A DNA stretch of 64,000 nt from Roseomonas aerilata DSM 19363. Lineage in GTDB: Bacteria; Pseudomonadota; Alphaproteobacteria; Acetobacterales; Acetobacteraceae. Shown piece after piece: positions 33,734 through 41,625 of this stretch. The notes under the pieces are model-generated. The model was not told where the DNA came from. It ran no database searches and saw only the letters and a list, made by a program, of their open reading frames with translations. The position numbers and the translations under genes were made by a program. The stretch covers positions 62,001-126,000 of the forward strand of contig NZ_JONP01000002.1 of assembly GCF_000711725.1 (NCBI RefSeq). Direction: 5' to 3'. The first letter of the stretch is position 1. Each line of letters opens with the position of its first letter.

Positions 33734-33747
33734 TGCAGCCTCCTGCA
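33734..33747 (-). promoter_or_regulatory. hairpin holding the rpfF ribosome binding site
   Basis: On the minus-strand RNA, TGCAG-GAGG-CTGCA forms a 5-base-pair stem whose 4-base loop is the core of the AGGAGG ribosome binding site, ending one base before the ATG. Flanking CCAT and ATGG could add an outer stem that includes the start codon. GGA in a hairpin loop is also how CsrA/RsmA sites look. Function is inferred. Confidence 0.4.
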
Positions 33748-33803
33748 TTTTGCATGGTAGGAGCGAACGGTTACTTTTCGTGTCTGAACCGCAATCTCCA
33801 ATA

Positions 33804-33837
33804 CGTGATCAATAGACAATTGACGTTGCGTGATCAA
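33804..33837. promoter_or_regulatory. paired 9-base repeats upstream of rpfF
   Basis: CGTGATCAA occurs at 33804-33812 and 33829-33837, 25 bases apart, each containing the palindrome TGATCA. The repeats lie 72-105 bases upstream of the rpfF start in an AT-rich stretch, where a promoter or operator would be expected. The regulator is unknown. Confidence 0.4.
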
Positions 33838-34090
33838 CCATTACGGGTGCTCACCCCCTTCAACTCGCACAACAGTATGTTTATAAGGAAAGTTTTTCTC
33901 GTGAGTTCGGTGCCCCCTCGATTCGCAAGCGCGGACAGAGTGGGGTAAGGTTCCCGTCAGGGCAGCCGCCTTCATCGGAACAGTGCGCGCTTAACCCCGG
34001 GCCGTCACGGTGCCGGCTGCCAGCCTGCCGCCGGCGAGGTCGCCTTGCTTGCTACGCCCTCCACTCCCGCCTGATCGACGAGGCATCACC
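33838..34090. other. rest of the rpfF upstream gap
   Basis: Together with 33733-33837 this is a gap of 358 bases. The part to about 33910 is AT-rich (CAACAGTATGTTTATAAGGAAAG) and may hold a plus-strand promoter for the small protein at 34091. The remainder is GC-rich, with no clear signal apart from GACGAGG before that gene. Confidence 0.35.
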
Positions 34091-34267
34091 ATGGCGAACC
34101 TCCCTCCCCTGCCGCCCGCCGGCCGCGCTCCCCAAGGGGGCAAGAACGCGACCGGCGGCAAGCCGAACACGAAAGACGCGCGCGCCGATGGTGGCCGTCA
34201 CGGCAGCGGAAAGCAGGGCGGTGTCAGCACCGCCACGCAGAGCAACCGGAAGACGGGCGACCGGTAG
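34091..34267 (+). CDS. small disordered basic protein, unknown function
   Basis: A 58-residue hydrophilic protein made mainly of Gly, Lys, Asn, Thr and Arg (for example GGRHGSGKQGGVSTATQSNR), with a Pro-rich start and no hydrophobic segment. It is probably unfolded alone and might bind nucleic acid or act as a stress protein, but I do not recognise a family. GACGAGG lies 8 bases before ATG 34091 and a strong hairpin starts immediately after the stop, which supports a real one-gene unit. Confidence 0.6.
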   Translation: MANLPPLPPAGRAPQGGKNATGGKPNTKDARADGGRHGSGKQGGVSTATQSNRKTGDR

Positions 34268-34299
34268 AAGCGCGCCGGCCCCTGTCGCGCCGGGCGCTT
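34268..34299 (+). terminator. hairpin directly after the small gene
   Basis: AAGCGC-G-CCGGC pairs with GCCGG-GCGCTT across a 9-base loop. The stem begins at the first base after the TAG stop. There is no T-run behind it (CCTCGG), so termination would be weak or factor-assisted. Confidence 0.5.
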
Positions 34300-34336
34300 C
34301 CTCGGCCCGGCTGCGGCCTGACCCTGCGATCCCCGG

Positions 34337-35263
34337 TCAGCGCCCCCAGCGCAGTACCAGGGCACCGGCGCGCTGCGCGATCTCCACCAGCCCGGTGCGG
34401 GTGGCCGGGTGCAGCGGCTGCAACGGCGCGCGCGGCGCGTCGCAGCCGATGATCCCGCCGGCCTTCATCAGCGCCTTGGCCGCGAGCAGCCCGCACTGGC
34501 GGTTCTCGTAATTGATGAGCGGTAGCCAGTGCTGATAGGCCTCTGCCGCCTCCTCCCGCCGCCCCTCGCGATAGGCGTCCACGATCTGGCGGATGCCGTC
34601 GGGAAATCCGCCGCCGGTCATGGCGCCGGTGGCGCCGGCGTCGAGGTCGGCCATGAGGGTGATGGCCTCCTCCCCGTCCCAGGGGCCTTCGATGGCATCG
34701 CCGCCGAGGGCGATCAGCTCCCGCAGCTTCGCCGCGGCGAAGGGCACCTCCACCTTGAAGTAGGAGACCTGCTCGATTTCCCGCGCCATGCGGGCCAGGA
34801 AGGGGGCGGAGAGAGTGGTGCCGCTGACCGGCGCGTCCTGGATCATGATGGGGATATCGATCGCGTCCGACACGCTGCGGAAGAAGCTGAAGATCCCGGC
34901 TTCCGGCACCCGAATGGTCGCGCCGTGATAGGGCGGCATCACCATCACCATGGCGGCGCCGGCGGCCTGGGCCTGCCGGGACCGCTCGGCGCAGATGCGA
35001 GCGGAGAAATGCGTGGTCGTCACGATCACCGGCACGCGCCTGGCCACGTGATCGAGGATCGCCGCCGTCAGCACCTCCCTCTCCCGGTCCGTGAGGACGA
35101 ACTGCTCGGAGAAGTTCGCGAGGATGCAGAGGCCGTCGGAGCCAGCCTCGATCATGAAGTCCACGCAGCGCTTCTGCCCTTCCAGGTCCAGCTCCCCGCG
35201 CTCGTCGAAGATCGTGGGCACCACGGGGAAGACGCCCCGATAGCGCGGGCGGGTCTGGCTCAT
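34337..35263 (-). CDS. DapA-family dehydratase, probable L-2-keto-3-deoxyarabonate dehydratase
   Basis: A 308-residue Schiff-base TIM barrel. The Lys that binds the keto acid is Lys170 in VSYFKVE and the Tyr is in MPPYHGAT. The run 'SDGLCILANFSEQFVLTD', the segment AMVMVMPPYHGAT and 'GDAIEGPWDGEEAITLMADL' match what I remember of the L-KDA dehydratase (AraD) of Azospirillum brasilense, which turns L-2-keto-3-deoxyarabonate into 2-ketoglutarate semialdehyde. ATG 35263 fits the GGAG ribosome site better than ATG 35269. It is the last gene of the minus-strand operon, 17 bases after the COG4091 gene. Confidence 0.82.
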   Translation of the reverse strand: MSQTRPRYRGVFPVVPTIFDERGELDLEGQKRCVDFMIEAGSDGLCILANFSEQFVLTDREREVLTAAILDHVARRVPVIVTTTHFSARICAERSRQAQAAGAAMVMVMPPYHGATIRVPEAGIFSFFRSVSDAIDIPIMIQDAPVSGTTLSAPFLARMAREIEQVSYFKVEVPFAAAKLRELIALGGDAIEGPWDGEEAITLMADLDAGATGAMTGGGFPDGIRQIVDAYREGRREEAAEAYQHWLPLINYENRQCGLLAAKALMKAGGIIGCDAPRAPLQPLHPATRTGLVEIAQRAGALVLRWGR

Positions 35264-35280
35264 CGGCATTCTCCGAGGGA

Positions 35281-36657
35281 TCAGGCGGCAGGAAGAGGAG
35301 TGTCGCGGCGGATCGCCTGCAGCAGCGACCCATCCAAATCTACCGCATCCTCCGCGATCAGGCCGCCGCGCGGAACATCAGTGCGCAGCCGCTTGTTGGC
35401 CGCGAGGTAAAAGGGCGCGAGGCCTGCGGCTTCCGCGGCGGGCAGGAGGAGCGCGGTGCAATCCTGCATGACGTGGTGGTGCCCGCCCATGTGCAGCATC
35501 TCGCCCGCGCGGAAGTCCCGGTCGGCGCGGGCGACCATCACGGCGTGCACCCGCTGGCGGTCTCCCCCCGAGGCGCGCCCATGCAGCACGGCCGAGAGAA
35601 GGGAGAGCGGCGTCTCCACCCCCATGATGTGGTAGGGAAGGAAGATGCAGGCGTGGCTTCCATCGCGCGAGACGACATGGCCCTTGCCGCGCAACAGTTC
35701 CCAGGTGGCGGGATCGGCGCAGCGGACGACGACGAAGACACCGCCGCCGAAGCTCACCTCATCGGGCCGGCGGATGAGGTTGAACACGTCCACCACGCCC
35801 GTGCGGTCCAGCACGCCGCCCTTCGCGCGCGGAACAAAAATGTCCGCCAGTTCCGTGATGCGGCAGAGCGGGTAGTTCAGCGCGTCGCGCGAGGGGAGCA
35901 GCCCGGTGGAGTTCGCGACGACGTTCATCTCGCAATAGTCGGGCGTCGCACTCTGGGGCAGATCTGCCAGGACTTCCGAACGCCGGGCAAGGGTCGCGGC
36001 CACGTCCTCGCCGAGGTGCCAGAGGCTGGCGAGAGCGGGGGCGTCGCATTCCCGGTCGGTCCAGGCGACGCGGCCCGTCGCGGGATCGAAGACGAAGTCG
36101 TACTCGCTCGACTTGCCCGCCGCGACCACCTCCAGCCCCAACAGCCGCGCCCAGGTGACGAGGCCGATGAGATTGGCGGGCTGGTCGCCGTCCGCCGTGG
36201 TGTAGACCAGGCCACGATCCGCCGCGCGGCGGTTCAGGTGCGGGCCGACGACCGAGTCCACCTCCTTGCTGACCATGGCGACATGCGCGCCCCGCTCGAT
36301 CGCATTCAGCGCGATGCGGGCGCCGATCTCGGGATGGCCGGTGGCCTCCACCACGATATCGTGCGGCACCTCCGCCAGCAGGGCGTGGTCGCGCACCACC
36401 GCGACGCGCCCCTCCCCCGCGGCCGCTCGCGCCGCCGCGGCGTCATCGCAAACGACGACAGTGCCTTCAGCGTAGCGCAGCTCCTGCAGCAAGGCGACGA
36501 CGCGCTCCGGCTCCAGGTCGCAGAGGACGGCCACGTCCAGCCAGGGAATGGACGGCACCTGCCCCAGCAGGGTGCGGGAGAAGCCTCCACCGGCCCCGGT
36601 GAGCGCGAAACGGATGCGACGGTCGCCGAGGTCGCGGAAGAGGATCTCGTGGTTCAC
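35281..36657 (-). CDS. COG4091-type homoserine dehydrogenase-like oxidoreductase with SAF domain
   Basis: A 458-residue protein. The N-terminal Rossmann domain has FALTGAGGGFSRTLLGQV, then HDIVVEATGHPEIGARIALN and AHVAMVSKEVDSVVGPHL as in homoserine dehydrogenase-like enzymes; the middle part has TADGDQPANLIGL. The C-terminal region (about 385-458, GLAPFYLAANKRLRTDVPRG) fits a SAF domain. True homoserine synthesis is unlikely in this context. Members of this group occur in sugar and sugar-acid operons, but the reaction here is unknown. The start is GTG 36657. It follows the dehydratase by 10 bases. Confidence 0.78.
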   Translation of the reverse strand: MNHEILFRDLGDRRIRFALTGAGGGFSRTLLGQVPSIPWLDVAVLCDLEPERVVALLQELRYAEGTVVVCDDAAAARAAAGEGRVAVVRDHALLAEVPHDIVVEATGHPEIGARIALNAIERGAHVAMVSKEVDSVVGPHLNRRAADRGLVYTTADGDQPANLIGLVTWARLLGLEVVAAGKSSEYDFVFDPATGRVAWTDRECDAPALASLWHLGEDVAATLARRSEVLADLPQSATPDYCEMNVVANSTGLLPSRDALNYPLCRITELADIFVPRAKGGVLDRTGVVDVFNLIRRPDEVSFGGGVFVVVRCADPATWELLRGKGHVVSRDGSHACIFLPYHIMGVETPLSLLSAVLHGRASGGDRQRVHAVMVARADRDFRAGEMLHMGGHHHVMQDCTALLLPAAEAAGLAPFYLAANKRLRTDVPRGGLIAEDAVDLDGSLLQAIRRDTPLPAA

Positions 36658-36667
36658 GGCGCAGCGC

Positions 36668-38455
36668 TCAGTGGTTGTCGCGCGCAACGGGCGAGCCGCT
36701 GTTGCCGACGAGGAAGTCGAGGTCCACGCCCCTGTCGGCCTGCAGCACGTGCTGGACGTACATGCGGGTATAGCCGCGCTCGGAAAGCGGCGTGGGCGGC
36801 GGCACCCAGGCGGCGCGGCGGGCTTCCAGCTCCGCCTCCTCCACATGCAGGTGCAGGCTGCGGGCCGCCACGTCGAGCGTGATGGTGTCGCCGTTCCTGA
36901 CCAGGGCCAGGTTGCCGCCCGCCATGGCTTCCGGCGCCACGTGCAGCACCACCGTGCCGTAGGCGGTGCCGGACATACGGGCGTCGGAGATGCGGATCAT
37001 GTCGCGCACACCCTGGCGCAGCAGCTTGGGCGGCAGGGGCATGTTCCCCACCTCCGCCATGCCGGGATAGCCCTTGGGGCCGCAATACTTCAGCACCATG
37101 ACGCAGGTCTCGTCGATGTCGAGATCCTCGTCGTTGATGCGGGCATGCAGGTCCTCGATGCTCTCGAAGACCACGGCGCGGCCGGTGTGACGGAGAAGAT
37201 GCGGCGAGGCGGCGGAGGGCTTGATGACGGCACCGTCCGGGCAGAGATTGCCGCGCAGGATGGCGATACCCGCCTGCGGCTTGAAGGGCGCGTCGTAGCT
37301 GTGGATGACGTCGCGGTTCCAGCACTGCGCGTCCGCCACGTTCTCGGCGAGGGTGCGGCCATTGGCCGTGATAACATCGCCGTGGAGGAGGTTGCGCTCC
37401 ACCAGGTCGCGCAGCACCACGGGCAGGCCGCCAGCGTAGTAGAAATCCTCCATCAGATGCTCGCCCGAGGGGCGGAGATTGACGAGGCAGTTCACCTCGC
37501 TCGCCAGGCGGTCGAAATCCTCTAGTTCCAGCGGCACGCCCAGGCGGCCGGCGATGGCCAGCAGGTGCACGACCGCGTTGGTGGAGCCGCCGATCGCGGC
37601 CAGCGTCCGGATCGCGTTCTCCAGGGCCTGCCGGGTCAGCAGCTTCGACAGGCGCAGGTCCTCGCGCACCATCTCCACGATCCGCCGCCCCGCGAGCCGC
37701 GCCAGCTCGTTGCGGCGCGCATCGGGCGCGGGGATGGCGGCATTGCCGGGCAGGCCGACGCCCAGCGCCTCCACCATCGAGGCCATGGTGGAGGCGGTGC
37801 CCATGGTCATGCAGGAACCGGCGGAGCGCGACATCGCGCCCTCGGCCTCGTGGAACTCGCGTAGCGTGATCTCGCCGGCGCGGAGCTGCTCGCTCATCGA
37901 GATGGTGTTCGTACCGGAGCCGATCTTCTGGCCCCGATAATGTCCGCTCAACATCGGTCCGCCGGAGACGCCGATGGTCGGCAGGTCCACGCTGGCCGCG
38001 CCCATGAGCAGGGCGGGCGTGGTCTTGTCGCAGCCCATCAGCAGCACCACGCCATCGAGCGGATTGGCGCGAAGCGCCTCCTCCACGTCCATTGAGGCAA
38101 GGTTGCGGTAGAGCATGGCGGTGGGACGCATCTGCGTCTCGCCGAGGCTCAGTACCGGGAACTCCAGCGGGTAGCCGCCGGCCTCCAGGATGCCGTAGCG
38201 CACGTGCTCGGCGATGGTGCGGAAATGCCCGTTGCAGGGCGTCAGCTCGGACCAGGTGTTGCAAATGCCGATCACGGGCCGCCCGTCGAACTGGTCGTTC
38301 GGCAGGCCTCGGTTGCGCAGCCAGGAGCGGTAGTAGAAGCCCATCTTGTCCTGGCGCGCGAACCAGGCGCGGGAGCGCAGCTCACCGGGCTTGCGGTAGT
38401 CGTTCGCGTCGTCGGTCAAGTCGTCGGTCCTCTCTGCGGGGCGGGATTGCACCAC
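36668..38455 (-). CDS. IlvD/Edd-family dehydratase, probable aldonate (L-arabonate) dehydratase
   Basis: A 595-residue iron-sulfur dehydratase. Cluster Cys residues are visible in GICNTWSELTPCNGHFR, LLMGCDKTTPALLMGAAS and SRSAGSCMTMGTASTMASM. 'SGGPMLSGHYRGQKIGSGTN' and SDARMSGTAYGTVVLHVAPE are typical of the sugar-acid branch (L-arabonate, D-xylonate) and not of the branched-chain IlvD. It would remove water from an aldonate to give a 2-keto-3-deoxy acid, the substrate of the DapA-family enzyme downstream. Two GTG codons are possible starts (38455, 38452), and the conserved part begins near residue 25. Confidence 0.86.
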   Translation of the reverse strand: MVQSRPAERTDDLTDDANDYRKPGELRSRAWFARQDKMGFYYRSWLRNRGLPNDQFDGRPVIGICNTWSELTPCNGHFRTIAEHVRYGILEAGGYPLEFPVLSLGETQMRPTAMLYRNLASMDVEEALRANPLDGVVLLMGCDKTTPALLMGAASVDLPTIGVSGGPMLSGHYRGQKIGSGTNTISMSEQLRAGEITLREFHEAEGAMSRSAGSCMTMGTASTMASMVEALGVGLPGNAAIPAPDARRNELARLAGRRIVEMVREDLRLSKLLTRQALENAIRTLAAIGGSTNAVVHLLAIAGRLGVPLELEDFDRLASEVNCLVNLRPSGEHLMEDFYYAGGLPVVLRDLVERNLLHGDVITANGRTLAENVADAQCWNRDVIHSYDAPFKPQAGIAILRGNLCPDGAVIKPSAASPHLLRHTGRAVVFESIEDLHARINDEDLDIDETCVMVLKYCGPKGYPGMAEVGNMPLPPKLLRQGVRDMIRISDARMSGTAYGTVVLHVAPEAMAGGNLALVRNGDTITLDVAARSLHLHVEEAELEARRAAWVPPPTPLSERGYTRMYVQHVLQADRGVDLDFLVGNSGSPVARDNH

Positions 38456-38507
38456 TTCAGCAACGGGGCGGAATAGCCGGGATCATCCCCGGCGGCGATG
38501 GCGACCC

Positions 38508-40040
38508 TCACGCGCCGGGCTCCGGGCGGGCCAGCTTCATCGCCTTGCTCGTCCGGTGCCAGCCCAGCACCGCCGAGGCCAGGGGCCAGAGCAGGAAGAG
38601 CGCAGCCAGGGTGGAGAGGGTGCCGACCAGCGGGTTGGCCCAGAGCACCCCAAGCGAGCCGTTCGACATCAGCATGGACTGGCGGAAGGCGTCCTCCGCC
38701 TTGTCGCCGATGACCATGGCGAGGACGAGCGGCGCGAGCGGGTAGTCGAGCTTCTTCATGACGTAGCCCGCCGCGCCGAACGCGACCGCGAGCCAGAGGT
38801 CGAAGGGCGCGCCCGCCACGGTATAGGCGCCGACGAGACAGACCGTGACGATGACCGGCCCGATGATGGAGAAGGAGACGGAGAGCATCGCGGCGAAGAG
38901 CGGCACGGTGGCCAGTGCCAGCACCACGCCGATGACGTTGCCGAGATACATCGAGGCGATCATGCCCCAGACGAAGTCGCGCTGCTCGATGAAGAGCATC
39001 GGGCCGGGATTGAGGCCCCAGATCATCAGCCCGCCCAGCATCACCGCCGAAGTGGCCGAACCGGGAATGCCGAGGGCGAGCATGGGCAGCATGGCCGAGG
39101 TGCCGGCCGAGTGGTCCGCCGTTTCCGGCGCGATCACGCCCTCGGGCTCGCCACGGCCGAAGTTGGCGCCGTTGCGCGACAGGCGGCGGGCCAGGCCGTA
39201 GGACATGAAGGAGGCCGCCGTGGGCCCGCCGGGGGTGATGCCCATCCAAACGCCGACGGCGCTGCCGCGCAGCACCGCCACCCAATAGCGTGGCAGGCTG
39301 GCGAGCGCACGCAGCATGCCGCGCGGGTCCAGCCGTCCGCTGGCGCCCTTGAACTCGGGTCCCTCCTCGATGGTGAGCAGCAGCTCGCCGAGGCCGAAGA
39401 GGCCGATGACCACGACGAGGAAGGAAATGCCGCGGATCAGCTCGGGGATGTCGAAGGTCAGGCGCATGGAGCCGGAGACCGTGTCCATCCCCATCATGCC
39501 GAAGCCGAAGCCGAGGCAGAGCGAAACAATGGTCTTGAGCGGCGCCCCGCCCCCGAAGGCGATGAAGGAGGCGAAGGCGAGGAGATAGACCGCGAAGTAT
39601 TCCGGCGGCCCGAAGCGCAGCGCGAAGGAGGCGACGGCGCTGGAGAGAAGCGTAATGACGACGATGCCCACCAGCGCGCCGATGCCGGCCGACAGGAAAG
39701 CGTAGGTCAGCGCCTCGCTCGCCCTGCCCTGCCGCGCCATGGGGTAGCCGTCGAAGGTGGTCGCCACCGAGGAGGGCTCGCCAGGGATGTTGAAGAGGAT
39801 GGAGGTGGTGGAGCCCCCGAAGAGCGCACCCCAATAGAGGCTGGTGAGCAGGATGATGGCCGAGACCGGATCCATCGAGAAGGTGAGCGGCAGCAGCAGC
39901 GTCACGCCGTTGGGGGCGCCCAGGCCGGGCAGCACGCCCACGAGGATGCCGAGCAGGACGCCCGCGATCATCAGCACGATGTGGTGGAGGGTGAGCGCGA
40001 CGGAGAAGCCGTGCATCAGCGCGTCGAGGTTGGACAGCAT
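38508..40040 (-). CDS. tctA: TTT transporter large membrane subunit TctA
   Basis: A 510-residue protein with about 12 helices. Hallmarks are 'GVLPGLGAPNGVTLLLPLTF', 'LYWGALFGGSTTSILFNIPG', PSSVATTFDGYPMARQG and a repeated half near MGITPGGPTAASFMSYGLAR and 'ALGIPGSATSAVMLGGLMIW'. TctA forms the transport path and uses the cation gradient. ATG 40040 has GAGGGG just upstream; an open frame continues 5' into tctB without membrane character. It works with TctB and TctC encoded upstream. Confidence 0.95.
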   Translation of the reverse strand: MLSNLDALMHGFSVALTLHHIVLMIAGVLLGILVGVLPGLGAPNGVTLLLPLTFSMDPVSAIILLTSLYWGALFGGSTTSILFNIPGEPSSVATTFDGYPMARQGRASEALTYAFLSAGIGALVGIVVITLLSSAVASFALRFGPPEYFAVYLLAFASFIAFGGGAPLKTIVSLCLGFGFGMMGMDTVSGSMRLTFDIPELIRGISFLVVVIGLFGLGELLLTIEEGPEFKGASGRLDPRGMLRALASLPRYWVAVLRGSAVGVWMGITPGGPTAASFMSYGLARRLSRNGANFGRGEPEGVIAPETADHSAGTSAMLPMLALGIPGSATSAVMLGGLMIWGLNPGPMLFIEQRDFVWGMIASMYLGNVIGVVLALATVPLFAAMLSVSFSIIGPVIVTVCLVGAYTVAGAPFDLWLAVAFGAAGYVMKKLDYPLAPLVLAMVIGDKAEDAFRQSMLMSNGSLGVLWANPLVGTLSTLAALFLLWPLASAVLGWHRTSKAMKLARPEPGA

Positions 40041-40051
40041 CGGCGCGCCCC

Positions 40052-40534
40052 TCAGCCCAGGCCCAACATGACTTCGAGCGGCCCCTTCAGAAGCGGGACG
40101 GTGAACCACTTCTCGAAGACCACGAAGGTGATCACGGTGACGCCGACCGCGACGCCGAGCGCCGTGGCCCAGCGGCGGCGCCCCGCGAAGCGGATCGTGA
40201 ACAGCAGGTAGAGCGCCATCGCAAGGTAGAGGCCGAGCCACTGCGCCACCGCGACCATCGCGAGAATGGGCAGGCCGAAGCGCAGCACCCGCGCCCCGCC
40301 CTCGCGCTCGATCACGACGGTGCGCGACAGCGTCTCGCGCGCCCGCCAGGCGTTGATCGCCACGAGAGCGGCCGCGACCATGAGGATGAGCGACACGCGG
40401 AAGGGGAAGAACCCCGCCTGCGGCCCGTCCGAGGCCCAGCCCGTGTCCAGCTCGGCCGTGCCGCGAAGCCCTACGAGCCCGACGAGGAAGACGAGGCCGG
40501 CGAAGGCCAGCTCGAGATGCAGTCGGCGCAGCAT
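40052..40534 (-). CDS. tctB: TTT transporter small membrane subunit TctB
   Basis: A 160-residue protein with four predicted helices (HLELAFAGLVFLVGLVGLRG, FFPFRVSLILMVAAALVAIN, FGLPILAMVAVAQWLGLYLA and WATALGVAVGVTVITFVVFE), the size and pattern of TctB. PQAGFFPF is the conserved loop. The gene ends 11 bases before tctA and lies 25 bases after tctC, so the full three-component transporter is encoded here, unlike the four orphan Bug receptors earlier in the window. Confidence 0.92.
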   Translation of the reverse strand: MLRRLHLELAFAGLVFLVGLVGLRGTAELDTGWASDGPQAGFFPFRVSLILMVAAALVAINAWRARETLSRTVVIEREGGARVLRFGLPILAMVAVAQWLGLYLAMALYLLFTIRFAGRRRWATALGVAVGVTVITFVVFEKWFTVPLLKGPLEVMLGLG

Positions 40535-40559
40535 CGATCCGCCCCTCCCGTGCGCGCCG

Positions 40560-41561
40560 TCAGTTCACCAGCCAGCCTTCGGGGCCGTAGAGCTCGCGGG
40601 CCGAGCGCTCCTCCGTCACCATCAGGGCGCGCATCTCGTCGGGCGAGAGCAGGGCGGCGCTCTGGCTCGTGCGCTGGATGTAGTCCGCCCATTCCGGCGT
40701 CTCGCTGACCTTGCGCATGACCTCCGCCCAGAAAGCCTGGGCGCCGGGGGGCACGGCGGGCGGCAGGAAGATCGTGCGCGGCATCCGGAACTCCTCGATC
40801 GGGATGCCCTGGCTGGCGCAGGTCGGGATGTCGGACCATGACTGGGCCTCGGTCACGCGCGGGCCGGCCGGCAGCGCCTCCCGGCGGAAGACGCAGACGG
40901 GGCGCACCTGCCCGCCGCGCCAGCCGCCGACGCTCTCGGAGGGATTGTTGACATCGGCGTCGATATGCCCGCCGGCGAGCTGCACGCCCACCTCTCCGCC
41001 GCCGCGGAAGGGGATGTAGTTGAAGCGCACGCCCGTCGCGCGCTGGATCAGCAGGGTCAGAGTCTGGTCGGTGTCGCGGGTCTGGCTGCCGCCCATGCGG
41101 ATGGCGCCCGGCCGCTCCTTCGCCGCGGCGATCAGGTCCGCGCCCGTGCGGTAGGGGGAATCCCCCTTCACCCAGAGCATGAACTCATCGAAGGCCATGG
41201 CCGTCACAGGCGTCAGGTCCAGCGGCTTCCAGGCCACGCGGGCGACGAGCGGCAGCAGCCACTCGTTGTTCGTGCCGAAGATCACCTTGTGCGGGTCGCC
41301 CTGCGCGCCGCGGCCATAGACGAAGCCCTCCGCGCCCGAGCCCGCGCCCTTGTTGGTGACGACGATGGAGGTAGGGACAAGGTTATGCCGCGTGATGGCC
41401 GCCTGCACGGTGCGGGCGAAGAGGTCCGTGCCGCCACCCGCGCCCGAGGTGACGACGAATTCAACGGGCCGCGTGGGCTGCCAGGCGGGCTGCGCCGCCG
41501 CGGGGAGCGTGACGCTCAGCGCGGCGCCGAGAAGCGCGGCCGCCTTGGGAAACATGGTCAT
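40560..41561 (-). CDS. tctC: TTT transporter solute receptor TctC (Bug)
   Basis: A 333-residue receptor with a Sec signal peptide (MFPKAAALLGAALSVTLPAAAQ). The mature part starts WQPTRPVEFVVTSGAGGGTD and has VVTNKGAGSGAEGFVYGRGA, PFRGGGEVGVQLAGGHIDAD, which are diverged versions of the Bug motifs: TNKGAGSG replaces the usual ENRAGAGG. It therefore belongs to a different clade from the four orphan receptors. AGGAGA is 7 bases before ATG 41561. It pairs with TctB and TctA to take up the acid degraded by the downstream enzymes. Confidence 0.94.
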   Translation of the reverse strand: MTMFPKAAALLGAALSVTLPAAAQPAWQPTRPVEFVVTSGAGGGTDLFARTVQAAITRHNLVPTSIVVTNKGAGSGAEGFVYGRGAQGDPHKVIFGTNNEWLLPLVARVAWKPLDLTPVTAMAFDEFMLWVKGDSPYRTGADLIAAAKERPGAIRMGGSQTRDTDQTLTLLIQRATGVRFNYIPFRGGGEVGVQLAGGHIDADVNNPSESVGGWRGGQVRPVCVFRREALPAGPRVTEAQSWSDIPTCASQGIPIEEFRMPRTIFLPPAVPPGAQAFWAEVMRKVSETPEWADYIQRTSQSAALLSPDEMRALMVTEERSARELYGPEGWLVN

Positions 41562-41625
41562 GTCGATCTCTCCTTGGACAGGAAGCCGCGCGCCCTTTCC
41601 GGGTCTGCGCGGGCTGTGCGGTGGG

